Positions 27,324-35,496 of a DNA stretch of 64,000 bases are shown here, piece after piece. This DNA is from Algoriphagus marinus. GTDB taxonomy: Bacteria; Bacteroidota; Bacteroidia; Cytophagales; Cyclobacteriaceae. The notes beneath the pieces are model-generated. The model made no database searches, had not been told where the DNA came from, and worked only from the letters and a program-made list of their open reading frames with translations. Within the stretch, counting starts at the first letter, position 1. Every line of letters starts with the position of its first letter. A program made the position numbers and the translations under genes. The stretch is from the NCBI RefSeq assembly GCF_001936475.1, contig NZ_MSPQ01000006.1, forward strand, positions 186,001 to 250,000. The letters are read 5' to 3'.

Positions 27324-28055
27324 ATGAAGGAAACTATCGTAGAAACGACTAAAAAAATTAAGTTCGATAATGCTGGATATTATGCTCTAGGATTAATAGT
27401 TCTTGCAATTTTAGGTTTTTGGCCAACCTACTTTTCAAAATTCTTTGATGGAACAGCGGACTTCAATTTTTATTTTCATTTTCATTTTGCGTTGTCATCA
27501 TTATGGATAGCGCTATTGATAGTTCAACCCATACTCATCAAAAAAAAGAAACTGTCGATTCATAGACAAATTGGTAAATTAAGTTTTGCCATTTTACCCT
27601 TGTTCTTAATATCAGTGATCTTACTAAAACACTATCTAATTGGGGGTGAAGTTACTGAAGGTTCAGGGGCCAGTATGTGGTTTCTATTTAAAAACATAAT
27701 TATTATTGGTGTCATGTATATCATTGCAATGGCAAATCGGCGCAATGTGCAAATCCATGCTCGTGCTATGATTGCAACCGGCATCGTATTTATTGAGCCA
27801 ACTTTAGGTCGTTTTATTATCATTACCTTATTACCAGAAATCGATTTTATGATTGGGTTGGGAATTACGTTTCTCATAATGTATATCCCAATTATTTCAC
27901 TCATCATTATTGAAAGAAAACAAACCAGCGGTCGCTGGGTATTTCCATTTTTTTTAATACTATTATTGGTATTTCATGGTCTCTTTTTCTTTCAAGTAAG
28001 TTTTCCATTATTAGATTCAATTGCAAATTGGTTTGTAAGATTACCAATTACATAA
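27324..28055 (+). CDS. Unrecognised integral membrane protein (243 aa)
   Basis: Six or seven hydrophobic segments are visible, at about residues 17-36, 49-69, 84-104, 120-137, 147-166, 175-195 and 207-230. Notable charged or histidine-rich places are FYFHFHFALSSLW near residue 50, RQIGKLSF near 85 and NVQIHARAMIATG near 145. Histidines inside membrane segments could bind haem or metal, but no family was recognised with confidence. It is the only plus-strand gene among the permeases and is visibly richer in A and T than its neighbours, which hints at later acquisition. A hairpin repeat lies downstream. Confidence 0.7.
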   Translation: MKETIVETTKKIKFDNAGYYALGLIVLAILGFWPTYFSKFFDGTADFNFYFHFHFALSSLWIALLIVQPILIKKKKLSIHRQIGKLSFAILPLFLISVILLKHYLIGGEVTEGSGASMWFLFKNIIIIGVMYIIAMANRRNVQIHARAMIATGIVFIEPTLGRFIIITLLPEIDFMIGLGITFLIMYIPIISLIIIERKQTSGRWVFPFFLILLLVFHGLFFFQVSFPLLDSIANWFVRLPIT

Positions 28056-28456
28056 AAATGTGAAGTTTAATAAAATACGAACGCACACACAATGGCTTTA
28101 AGTAATTGCCTGTTCTTGCCTACTTCTACATCCCCAGTCTGAGTGTAATCAGATTGTTCGGCTCAGCGTAGTTTGCCTTCCCTACTGTCCTGCCCAAGGC
28201 CACTTACCCATTATCCAAAAGACCCTTACCAAAAACAAAGAAACCTTCGAGGTTTTAAAAACCTCAAAGGTTCATTCTAGCACTTTTTTAGAATTTAGAT
28301 TTTTGGCTGGGGATTGCTTCTTCGCCTGTGGCGGATCGCAATGACGGTCACTTTTAGCATCAGTTCGTGAAGACACGAACTAGGGCGAATGACGATCAAA
28401 TCAGAAGGTTGGCAATGACTAAATCTTATATCCTACATCTAAAATCTTAAATCAAT
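28056..28456. other. Gene-free gap with dispersed repeats
   Basis: No coding region. It holds a dispersed hairpin repeat (28242-28272), a second hairpin AGTTCGTG-AAGA-CACGAACT at 28362-28381 with a perfect 8-bp stem, and a GATTGCTTCTTCGCC...CGCAATGACGG stretch near 28310-28350 that resembles common dispersed intergenic repeats of this phylum. Confidence 0.6.
28242..28272. repeat. Dispersed hairpin repeat, copy 2
   Basis: AACCTTCGAGGTTTT faces AAAACCTCAAAGGTT with one mismatch. It shares its arms and that mismatch with the copy at 47477-47509, and resembles the copy at 16580-16606. Confidence 0.7.
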
Positions 28457-30910
28457 TTACTCGCTTTTAAGAGAATTTACCGGATTCGCAGTAGCAGCTT
28501 TGATCGATTGATAACTAGTAGTCAGCAAGGCGATCATAATCGCAAACAGGCCTGCACCTAAGAACACTTGCCAACCCAAATCCTGTTTGAACTGGTAATC
28601 CTCCAACCATTTCGTCATTGCCCACCAAGCGATAGGAGTGGCAATCAAAAACGCAATAAATACAAGTTTAGCAAACTCCTTGGATAGAAGTAATATGATA
28701 CTCCCTATGCTAGACCCAAGGACTTTTCTAATTCCTATTTCTTTGGTTCGCTGCTCTGCTGTAAAAGCTGTCAAGGCAAACAATCCCAAACATGCAATCA
28801 CGATAGCAAAGCCAGCAAATATCCCAAAAACCTTCCCTAAGCGCGTTTCGGATGCATACATATTCCCAAATCGATCATCTAGGAAAGAATAGGTAAAAGG
28901 TTGTCCTGGTGCCATTTCATTCCATTTCGCTTCTATGAAACTTACTACCTCATCCGTATTATTGGAGTTGAATCTAAAGGACGCAATCCCTCTCGGCTTT
29001 TCGCTGAGGAAAATCATGACCGAGCCAATATTTTCCTTAAGAGATTCAAAATGAAAATTCTTCACGATTCCAACCACTGTCCTGCCTTGGAGATCTTCAA
29101 AGTCGATATTATTTGTATCTCCTGCTAAAGAATAAATCTTCTGTCCTATGGGATCACCTTCAAAATTGAATTTTTGGGCAGCAGTTTCGTTAAGGATTAC
29201 AGCATTTGAATCGGAAGGAAATTGAACTGAAAAATCTCTTCCTTCAACCATTTCCATCCCTAAAGTCTGTATGTAATGGTAATCCACTTGCCAGTTTTGC
29301 AAACTGACTAAATTCTCTGTCTGCTTTGGATCTTTTCCTTCTACCCACCATGGAGTATCACTCCTCCAAGTGCCAGAAACTGGCAGAAAACCTGTAATCG
29401 TCCCTGATTCCATCATACTGTTTGATAGTATCTCTCTCTTGAAAGTTTCTGCCTGATCACCTAAAGCGTAAATATCATCCACAGTGATAATCTGCTCTTT
29501 ATTAAAACCTATTTTCTTATTCTGTATATAATTCAACTGATTAAAAACGCCTATTGTGGCTATGATCAAAATGATAGAAATCGCAAATTGGAAAACCACC
29601 AAAGAGCTTCGAATCATTCCACTTTTCATTCCCAGAGACACTTGCCCTTTTAGGATACTGATGGGTTTGAAACCAGACAGGAAAAAGGAAGGATAAATCC
29701 CAGCCAAAAGCCCTGTTCCGATTGCCCCGAGGATTAAGACCCCATAAGAGGTCAATTGGAAAATCGGCATTTCCAGTGACCTACCGGCCAAATCATTAAA
29801 GATTGGTAGCAAAAATGCCACAACAGGAATTGCAATTAAGAATGAAATCACGCTGAGCAAAATGGACTCCATCAAAAACTGTCGAATCAAATGGGAACGA
29901 AAAGAACCCATCACTTTCCTGATTCCAACTTCCTTAGCCCGATTTGAGGATCTCGCAGTAGAAAGATTCATGAAATTGATACAGGCGATGAGCAAAATGA
30001 ACAAGGCAATTGCTACAAATAGATAGACGTAGGTGATATTGAAATTAGGTTCGAACTCTCCCATAAAATCACTCTTCAAGTGAATATCAAGCATGGGCTG
30101 TATGTCAAATTCAATCTTACCTCCATTTTCAGTCAAAGTTTCCATTGTAGCTCCCTCTCCAAAAATCTGACTTATATCAGGCTCAATATGAGTCTTGATG
30201 ACTGAGGGAAGTTTTGCGTTCAAATTCTCGGGATCAGAGCCTTCTCTAAGTTTAAAGTAGGTTTGAAAATTGTTACTGAGCCAAGTAGTACCCTTAGCCT
30301 CTTCCAAACCTTCCATTGCTAATAAAAAATCAAAGTGAAAGTGACTATTCTCAGGAATGTCCTCATAAACTCCTGTAATTCTGAAGTCCTCCTCATTATC
30401 TAAAATCAAGGATTTCCCAATGGCACTTTCACCTGGGAAATATTTTTCAGCTGTACTTTGACTGATAGCCATGGTATTGGGTTCGGCTAAAACCCCTTCC
30501 ACATTCCCTTCGAGTAGCGGCACTCCAAAAACTTTAAAGAAGTCTCTTCCAGCCCAGATTACATTATTTTCCTTGATATTTTGATCTACCTTCTTTACTA
30601 AATAGGACCCCCTTTGCCTGAAATGAACAGCTGCTTCTACTTCAGGGAAATCCTCTGGCATGGCTTCTGCCATTGGGGCCGGAGCCAAAACCATATTCCA
30701 ATGATTTCCTCCAAAAACAATATCGGCATGGACTCTATAAATCCGATCAGCATCTTTAAAGTGTTTGTCGTAGGAGAGCTCGTTTACCACAAAAAGAGTA
30801 ATGATAATACAAACAGCAACTCCTACTGAAAGCCCGAGAATATTTATAAAAGTGTAAAACTTGTGTTTACGCAAATTGCGAAAAGCGATAGTTAGATAAT
30901 TCTTAATCAT
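28457..30910 (-). CDS. MacB/FtsX-like ABC transporter permease (817 aa)
   Basis: N-terminus MIKNYLTIAFRNLRKHKF, C-terminus NPVNSLKSE. Order of parts: membrane helix, MacB-type periplasmic domain, first FtsX block (AKEVGIRKVMGSFRSHLIRQF), second periplasmic domain and last FtsX block (TKEIGIRKVLGSSIGSIILL). Both coupling helices end in MGS or LGS where most paralogs have GA. It is monocistronic behind the sigma-54-like promoter at 30956-30971. It has no ATPase domain; like its paralogs it probably depends on the ATPase at 34208-34903. Confidence 0.93.
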   Translation of the reverse strand: MIKNYLTIAFRNLRKHKFYTFINILGLSVGVAVCIIITLFVVNELSYDKHFKDADRIYRVHADIVFGGNHWNMVLAPAPMAEAMPEDFPEVEAAVHFRQRGSYLVKKVDQNIKENNVIWAGRDFFKVFGVPLLEGNVEGVLAEPNTMAISQSTAEKYFPGESAIGKSLILDNEEDFRITGVYEDIPENSHFHFDFLLAMEGLEEAKGTTWLSNNFQTYFKLREGSDPENLNAKLPSVIKTHIEPDISQIFGEGATMETLTENGGKIEFDIQPMLDIHLKSDFMGEFEPNFNITYVYLFVAIALFILLIACINFMNLSTARSSNRAKEVGIRKVMGSFRSHLIRQFLMESILLSVISFLIAIPVVAFLLPIFNDLAGRSLEMPIFQLTSYGVLILGAIGTGLLAGIYPSFFLSGFKPISILKGQVSLGMKSGMIRSSLVVFQFAISIILIIATIGVFNQLNYIQNKKIGFNKEQIITVDDIYALGDQAETFKREILSNSMMESGTITGFLPVSGTWRSDTPWWVEGKDPKQTENLVSLQNWQVDYHYIQTLGMEMVEGRDFSVQFPSDSNAVILNETAAQKFNFEGDPIGQKIYSLAGDTNNIDFEDLQGRTVVGIVKNFHFESLKENIGSVMIFLSEKPRGIASFRFNSNNTDEVVSFIEAKWNEMAPGQPFTYSFLDDRFGNMYASETRLGKVFGIFAGFAIVIACLGLFALTAFTAEQRTKEIGIRKVLGSSIGSIILLLSKEFAKLVFIAFLIATPIAWWAMTKWLEDYQFKQDLGWQVFLGAGLFAIMIALLTTSYQSIKAATANPVNSLKSE

Positions 30911-30955
30911 ATCAAATAGAATTTACGATTGACTACAATAGTGTAGCATAACATA

Positions 30956-31049
30956 TTCAGGATTGATGCCAGTTAAAAAAAAGCCTTCTGGATACCAGAA
31001 AGCTCGTTTTCTAATTTTTCATATCAATAAGTTCGTACAGTATTGTTCG
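30956..31049 (-). promoter_or_regulatory. Sigma-54-like promoter plus upstream inverted repeat, for the 817-aa permease
   Basis: TGGCATCAATCCTGAA (30971 to 30956 on the minus strand) and CGTACAGTATTGTTCG (31034-31049), followed by CCTTCGGGCAAAACC. One arm reads CGTAC instead of CGRAC. The centre is 70.5 bp from the -24 T. Bases 31050-31311 beyond it hold nothing that I could identify. Confidence 0.72.
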
Positions 31050-31311
31050 CCTTCGGGCAAAACCTCCACCAAGGATTGAAGCCTTTCGTATAATTGAATT
31101 TCCGCGGTCGAATTTCTACTCTAATCCTCTTCTTTATCTGGAGACAAAGTAAGCTGCACCAATCAGCCATACAGATTGCTTTGGATTTGGAAAGTGTAAG
31201 GAAATCTAGCAAGGTGGAAATCTTAGCTCATTGCAGCTTTACTGGGGACGAAGAAATCCCTCCTGCTACGAGCTCCAAATCTGAAATCTTACCTCTTAAA
31301 TCTCAAATCCC

Positions 31312-33672
31312 TTACTCGCTTTTTAAACTATCAACAGGGTTGGCACTTGCCGCTTTGAAAGCCTGAAGACCAACCGTAAGGATTGCGATAAAAATCAAAA
31401 CCAAACCAGAACCTGCAAAAATCCACCAGCTCAGATTGGTCTGATAGGCATAGGTTTTCAACCAGTTATCAGCAAAGTACCAAGCAACTGGCACTGCAAT
31501 AAGGATTGAAACCAGAATTAGCTTTACAAAATCTTTGGATACCAAAGTCAAGATTCCAGCTGTAGAAGCTCCCATTACTTTTCGTACTCCTATCTCCTTT
31601 TTTCGCTTCTCTGCCGTAAATGCAGCAAGACCAAATAATCCAAGACAACTCAAAAAAATCGCCATTAAACCGAAGTACTTTGCCAGCTTGGAAACTCGCT
31701 GCTCGGAAGCGTAAAGCATTTGATAATCCTCATCCATAAAGGAATAATCCATCGCTTGCGCCGTTTGCTTCAGGAAAATCGCATCAATTTCAGCAATGGT
31801 TTCCTGTTGATTTTGGGGACTGATTCTTACCATAATTCGCTGCGCAAATGTTGGGTCGTATTTCAGGAAAGCCGGTTTAACACTTTCCTTCAAAGACTCA
31901 AAATTGAAATCCTTCACCACTCCAATTACTTCTTTATCATCTCCCCAAAGGTTTACAATTTGTCCGATAGGGTCCTCAAAACCAATGGTACGAACGGCCG
32001 CTTCATTCAAAATTATTTTAGAACCTTCATCTCCAAAGTCCGAAGAAAAAGCTCTGCCATCCATCATTTCAAACCCCATGGTCTCGATCAAGCCCATATT
32101 GATCGATACATTTTCGAATTTTACCTGCTCATCAGGATTTTTTCCTTCCCATGAAAGTCCGATTGTCGAGCTGCTCAAGCCTACCAACGGATGACTCAAA
32201 CTAGATGCATTCTCCACTCCTGGAGATTTCCTAAGCTCTGCCAAAAAGGAATCCAGCTGATTGGGATTTACTCCTGAAGCGTTGATCTGAAGGAGCTGAC
32301 TTTGATTATAGCCTAGATTTTGGTTTTGAATATAAGACATCTGCTTACTGATTACTGAAATACCGATGATCAGCAAAAGCGAAATAGCAAACTGAAAAAC
32401 TACCAAGCCTTTTCTGGCAAGTAACTCCCCAAAACTTCCCTTGATATTAGATTTCATCACCTCTACTGGCTTGAACTTGGAGAGATAAACTGCTGGATAA
32501 ATTCCAGCCAAAAAGCTTGTTAACAGCCAAATACCAACTAAAATCAGAATCAATTCAGGTTGAAATGAAATGCTTAGAGATTTGGAAGTCACCTGATTAA
32601 AAAATGGTTGTAGAACGAATGTTGCCACTATTGCAACCAGCAAAGCCAAAAAAGTCAACAGCAATGATTCCACCATAAACTGTCCAAAAAGACCAGATCG
32701 GCTTGCTCCCATAGATTTTTTGACCCCGATTTCCTTTAATCGACTCATCGATCTCGCCGTAGTCAGGTTCATAAAGTTGATGCAGGCGATGATCAAAATA
32801 AAGATGGCGATAGCTGAAAAAAGCCTCACATAGCTAATCCTTCCGCCAGCTACTTTTCCATCTTCATAGGTTCCATACAGATAAGTATCTCCATAATTCT
32901 GCACAAAAACCGACACATTGCTCCCCTCGGCTTTAGCTTTGATGAATCCTGCAATTTGCTCGTTAAAAGAGGCTATGTCTGTTTCAGGCCGTAGTAACAC
33001 ATAAGTACTTGCATTGAAGTTACCCCAATGCATACTTTCGCCAAGCATTTGTTTGAAGTAAGAAAAGGATAAAAAGTAGTCTGCCTTATCCAAATCATAG
33101 GGGCCGAAATCCTTGTAAACTCCAGTCACCTCTACCTCATTATGAAAGTCAAAAACCTGCCATTTTACCGATTTACCGATCGCCTCTTTCGGCGAACCAA
33201 ACAGCTTCGTAGCCATAGTTTCTGATAAGGCCAGGCTATTGATGCCTGTCATAACCTGACTCGGACTGCCGGCTACAAAATCAACAGAAAAAACATCGAA
33301 GTAGGACTGATCAACAAACAAACCAGCACCAGTCATCTTTGTGCTCCCATTTTCGAAAGCAACTCCATCAATAAATGGCGAAGCCCCTACTGCTAATTCC
33401 ACTTGAGAAAGCTCGGCCTTCATTGCTTCTGCCATTTCACCCGGGGTTACACCCCAAGTTATAATACCTCCACTGTTATCGTGATTGGTCATCACCGCAT
33501 AAATCCGATCAATCTTCTCGTGATTACGACTGATACTCAGTTCATCCTTTACCCAAAGCATGATCAGTACCACGGTAGTCAGGCCCATCGCCAATCCAAA
33601 AAGATTGATGAAGAAGATGCTTTTGAACTTCATGAAGTTCCGAAAAGCGAGAAGGATTTGGTGGCGGAGCAT
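31312..33672 (-). CDS. MacB/FtsX-like ABC transporter permease (786 aa), last gene of the adaptor-ATPase operon
   Basis: N-terminus MLRHQILLAFRNFMKFKS, C-terminus NPVDSLKSE. The usual parts are present: N-terminal helix, MacB-type periplasmic domain, first FtsX block (LKEIGVKKSMGASRSGLFGQF), second periplasmic domain and last FtsX block (KKEIGVRKVMGASTAGILTL). It is the only permease directly downstream of the adaptor (35497-36744) and ATPase (34208-34903), so it is the most likely primary partner in a MacAB-like tripartite assembly. The ATG follows at once after a CTTCCAACCTCCT-type repeat that begins a four-helix-bundle insertion. Confidence 0.93.
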   Translation of the reverse strand: MLRHQILLAFRNFMKFKSIFFINLFGLAMGLTTVVLIMLWVKDELSISRNHEKIDRIYAVMTNHDNSGGIITWGVTPGEMAEAMKAELSQVELAVGASPFIDGVAFENGSTKMTGAGLFVDQSYFDVFSVDFVAGSPSQVMTGINSLALSETMATKLFGSPKEAIGKSVKWQVFDFHNEVEVTGVYKDFGPYDLDKADYFLSFSYFKQMLGESMHWGNFNASTYVLLRPETDIASFNEQIAGFIKAKAEGSNVSVFVQNYGDTYLYGTYEDGKVAGGRISYVRLFSAIAIFILIIACINFMNLTTARSMSRLKEIGVKKSMGASRSGLFGQFMVESLLLTFLALLVAIVATFVLQPFFNQVTSKSLSISFQPELILILVGIWLLTSFLAGIYPAVYLSKFKPVEVMKSNIKGSFGELLARKGLVVFQFAISLLLIIGISVISKQMSYIQNQNLGYNQSQLLQINASGVNPNQLDSFLAELRKSPGVENASSLSHPLVGLSSSTIGLSWEGKNPDEQVKFENVSINMGLIETMGFEMMDGRAFSSDFGDEGSKIILNEAAVRTIGFEDPIGQIVNLWGDDKEVIGVVKDFNFESLKESVKPAFLKYDPTFAQRIMVRISPQNQQETIAEIDAIFLKQTAQAMDYSFMDEDYQMLYASEQRVSKLAKYFGLMAIFLSCLGLFGLAAFTAEKRKKEIGVRKVMGASTAGILTLVSKDFVKLILVSILIAVPVAWYFADNWLKTYAYQTNLSWWIFAGSGLVLIFIAILTVGLQAFKAASANPVDSLKSE

Positions 33673-33673
33673 A

Positions 33674-33740
33674 GGAGGTTGGGAAGTTGGAGGTTGGAAG
33701 TGGGAGGTCGGAAGTGGGAAGTTGAAAGTTGGAAGTTGGA
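33674..33740. repeat. Low-complexity repeat, left end of element 1
   Basis: Imperfect copies of GGAAGTTGGA, GGAGGTTGG and GGAAGTGGG lie head to tail. The patch begins one base before the permease ATG (read on the minus strand) and is inverted with respect to the patch at 34171-34209. Confidence 0.7.
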
Positions 33741-33746
33741 TAGTGC

Positions 33747-34112
33747 TTATTTCGTATTTGAGCTTAAGGTATTTCTAAATGCGGCTATACTATTCATTAG
33801 GTCAAAAGCCTGTTTATAGCAATTTTGAAAGGTTTCCTCATTTATATAAGCTCTTAGTTTGGCTTTATGAAGACAGGTTACAACCTCGGCAAGTGATCTT
33901 AAAGAGTAACCTACAAATTTTCTAAATTCAACTTGGGAGTTACCTGTTGCACCCTCCGCTATATTCAATGCGATGGAATCTACGGCCCTTCGAATCTGTG
34001 ATGTGAGATTATATAATTCTTCTTTTGGAAAAGTTTTCGAGAGTTCAAAAACTACTTCTCCAAAAACCATAGAAGTTTGCCAAATACGAAGTTTCTCAAA
34101 TTTAAAATCCAT
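33747..34112 (-). CDS. Four-helix-bundle protein (23S rRNA intervening-sequence protein family), 121 aa
   Basis: The typical small all-helical protein of this family (TIGR02436-like). It has the conserved N-terminal FEKLRIWQTSMVFGEVVFEL, the core DSIALNIAEGATGNSQVEF and a RKFVGYSLRSLAEVVTCLHK segment. In several bacteria such proteins are encoded inside intervening sequences of 23S rRNA genes; others are stand-alone, and the biochemical role is unsettled. Here it sits inside an operon between ABC genes and is bracketed by inverted low-complexity repeats. A close relative lies at 34999-35367. Confidence 0.88.
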   Translation of the reverse strand: MDFKFEKLRIWQTSMVFGEVVFELSKTFPKEELYNLTSQIRRAVDSIALNIAEGATGNSQVEFRKFVGYSLRSLAEVVTCLHKAKLRAYINEETFQNCYKQAFDLMNSIAAFRNTLSSNTK

Positions 34113-34170
34113 AGAAAATTATAATTAGGTTGAAATTTTTAATATTACCAGAAAGTTATCGGCACACTTT

Positions 34171-34209
34171 TCAACTTCCAACCTCCTTACTTCCTACTTC
34201 CCTACTTCT
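34171..34209. repeat. Low-complexity repeat, right end of element 1
   Basis: CAACTTCCAACCTCCTTACTTCC-type units of a CT-rich repeat, the reverse complement type of the patch at 33674-33740. The patch runs into the stop codon of the ATPase gene at 34208. Confidence 0.7.
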
Positions 34210-34903
34210 AAACATGAAACTGCTCCCGGATATTCTCCGTCACGACTTTTCCATCAAATAGATTAATGATTCGGTGCGCATAGTTAGCGTCATGTGGAGA
34301 GTGCGTTACCATCACAATAGTAGTTCCCTCATTATTCAATTCTTCAAGAAGTCGCATTACTTCCTCACCATTGGTAGAATCCAAGTTACCTGTAGGCTCA
34401 TCGGCAAGGATCACGGATGGCTTAGCCACAATCGCTCTGGCAATAGCCACACGCTGCTGCTGACCACCGGAAAGTTGCTGCGGGAAGTGATTGCGTCGGT
34501 GCATGATATTCATTCGACCTAGGACTTCTTCCACTTTCTGCTTTCGCTCATCTGACGGGATTTTCAGATAAAGTAGTGGTAGCTCCACATTTTCAAATAC
34601 CGTTAATTCATCGATTAGGTTGAAAGACTGGAATACAAATCCGATGTTACCTTTTCTCAATGAAGAACGCTGCCGCTCCGAAAACTTGGCCACCTCTTGA
34701 TCCAAAAAGTAATACTCTCCCCCATCCGGATTATCCAGAAGACCGATAATATTCAAAAGCGTGGACTTGCCACAACCTGAAGGACCCATAATGGCTACGA
34801 ATTCACCCTTTTTGATTTCAATTTGAATTCCGTCCAGCGCGGTGGTTTCTACCTCCTCGGTGGCGTACATTTTTCTGAGATTTACTGTTTTGATTACGTT
34901 CAT
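34208..34903 (-). CDS. MacB/LolD-type ABC transporter ATPase (231 aa)
   Basis: Complete nucleotide-binding protein: Walker A GPSGCGKSTLLN (about residues 39-50), Q-loop FVFQSFNLIDELTVFEN, signature LSGGQQQRVAIAR (about 142), Walker B VILADEPTGNLDS and an H-loop in MVTHSPHD. The set GNIGFVFQSFNLI/LSGGQQQRVAIARA is typical of ATPases serving MacB, LolCE and FtsX-type permeases. It is the only such ATPase in the window against nine permeases, so it probably serves many of them. It stands between the adaptor and a permease gene, separated from each by a four-helix-bundle insertion. Confidence 0.95.
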   Translation of the reverse strand: MNVIKTVNLRKMYATEEVETTALDGIQIEIKKGEFVAIMGPSGCGKSTLLNIIGLLDNPDGGEYYFLDQEVAKFSERQRSSLRKGNIGFVFQSFNLIDELTVFENVELPLLYLKIPSDERKQKVEEVLGRMNIMHRRNHFPQQLSGGQQQRVAIARAIVAKPSVILADEPTGNLDSTNGEEVMRLLEELNNEGTTIVMVTHSPHDANYAHRIINLFDGKVVTENIREQFHV

Positions 34904-34916
34904 GGTTGTATGATGT

Positions 34917-34946
34917 TAGGTGTCGGATGTCCGATGACCGATGTGG
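34917..34946. repeat. Low-complexity repeat, left end of element 2
   Basis: Units of the GTCGGATGTCCGATGACCGA type. Inverted relative to 35405-35492. Confidence 0.65.
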
Positions 34947-34998
34947 CCCTGACTCCAATCATTGTTAATGTTAGTTATGTTAATTGAATTGGAATTCA

Positions 34999-35367
34999 TT
35001 AGGTGATTTTTGATCTAAATGATTGCATCATATTCATTAGATGAAATGATTCGGCATATAGCTTATCAAACTGATCTTGATTTATGTATTTTCTTTTTTG
35101 AGCTTTATGTAGGCAGGTAACTACTTCAGCTAATGATCGAGTAGAATACCCAATAAACTTTTTGAATTCTGGGTTTGACTGAGAGATTGAACCTTCAGCT
35201 ATATTCAAAGCAATGGAATCTGCAGCCCTTCTTGCTTGAGAAATTAAATTATAGAGTTCATCCTTGGGAAAACCCTTAGAGATATTAAATATATCCTCTC
35301 CAAAATCCATTGCTTTTTGCCAAATCTGGAGCTTTTCAAATTTGAAGTTAGGTTCATATTCTCCCAT
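34999..35367 (-). CDS. Four-helix-bundle protein (23S rRNA intervening-sequence protein family), 122 aa
   Basis: Paralog of 33747-34112, with clear identity over the whole length: FEKLQIWQKAMDFGEDIFN, DSIALNIAEGSISQSNPEF, KKFIGYSTRSLAEVVTCLHK. The C-terminal helix is more diverged. All-helical, soluble, no signal peptide. It lies between the adaptor and the ATPase genes and is bracketed by inverted copies of a CGGATGTC-type repeat. The presence of two relatives in one operon, each with its own repeat type, argues for two independent insertions and not one tandem duplication; this is inference. Confidence 0.88.
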   Translation of the reverse strand: MGEYEPNFKFEKLQIWQKAMDFGEDIFNISKGFPKDELYNLISQARRAADSIALNIAEGSISQSNPEFKKFIGYSTRSLAEVVTCLHKAQKRKYINQDQFDKLYAESFHLMNMMQSFRSKIT

Positions 35368-35404
35368 AAAATCCTAATTTTTAATTGAATAACAATTCTC
35401 AATA

Positions 35405-35492
35405 AAACATCTGATACCTGACATCTGAAACCGGTCATCAGACACTTGACATCGGTCATCGGTCATCCGACATCTGACATCCGACACCCGTC
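35405..35492. repeat. Low-complexity repeat, right end of element 2
   Basis: Repeated units such as CATCTGATACCTGACATCTG, CATCGGTCATCGGTCATCCG and CATCCGACACC. The patch stops three bases before the stop codon of the adaptor gene. Confidence 0.7.
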
Positions 35493-35496
35493 TCCC

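Larger units (their letters stand above)
33673..34207. mobile_element. Candidate intervening-sequence-like element 1: four-helix-bundle gene between inverted repeats
   Basis: The left end (33674-33740) is made of GGAAGTTGG/GGAGGTTGG units; the right end (34171-34209) is CAACTTCCAACCTCCTTACT and related units, the reverse complement of the same family. The gene for a four-helix-bundle protein lies between them. The element fills the whole gap between the permease start codon and the ATPase stop codon. In RNA the two ends could pair into a long stem. Known 23S rRNA intervening sequences have the same plan: an ORF of this family inside a stem. Mobility or RNA function is inferred. Confidence 0.55.
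34904..35496. mobile_element. Candidate intervening-sequence-like element 2: four-helix-bundle gene between inverted repeats
   Basis: The left end (34917-34946) reads GGTGTCGGATGTCCGATGAC; the right end (35405-35492), read on the minus strand, begins GGTGTCGGATGTCAGATGTC and continues with GGATGACCGATGACCGATG. The ends are thus inverted copies of one repeat family, different from that of element 1. The element fills the gap between the ATPase start and the adaptor stop. The same architecture at the second junction of the same operon supports a recurring insertion type. Confidence 0.55.

Noticed and set aside
35395-35492. The repeat patch as a CRISPR array
   Set aside because: Units are 7-10 bases and degenerate, without constant repeats or unique spacers of CRISPR size, and there are no cas genes.
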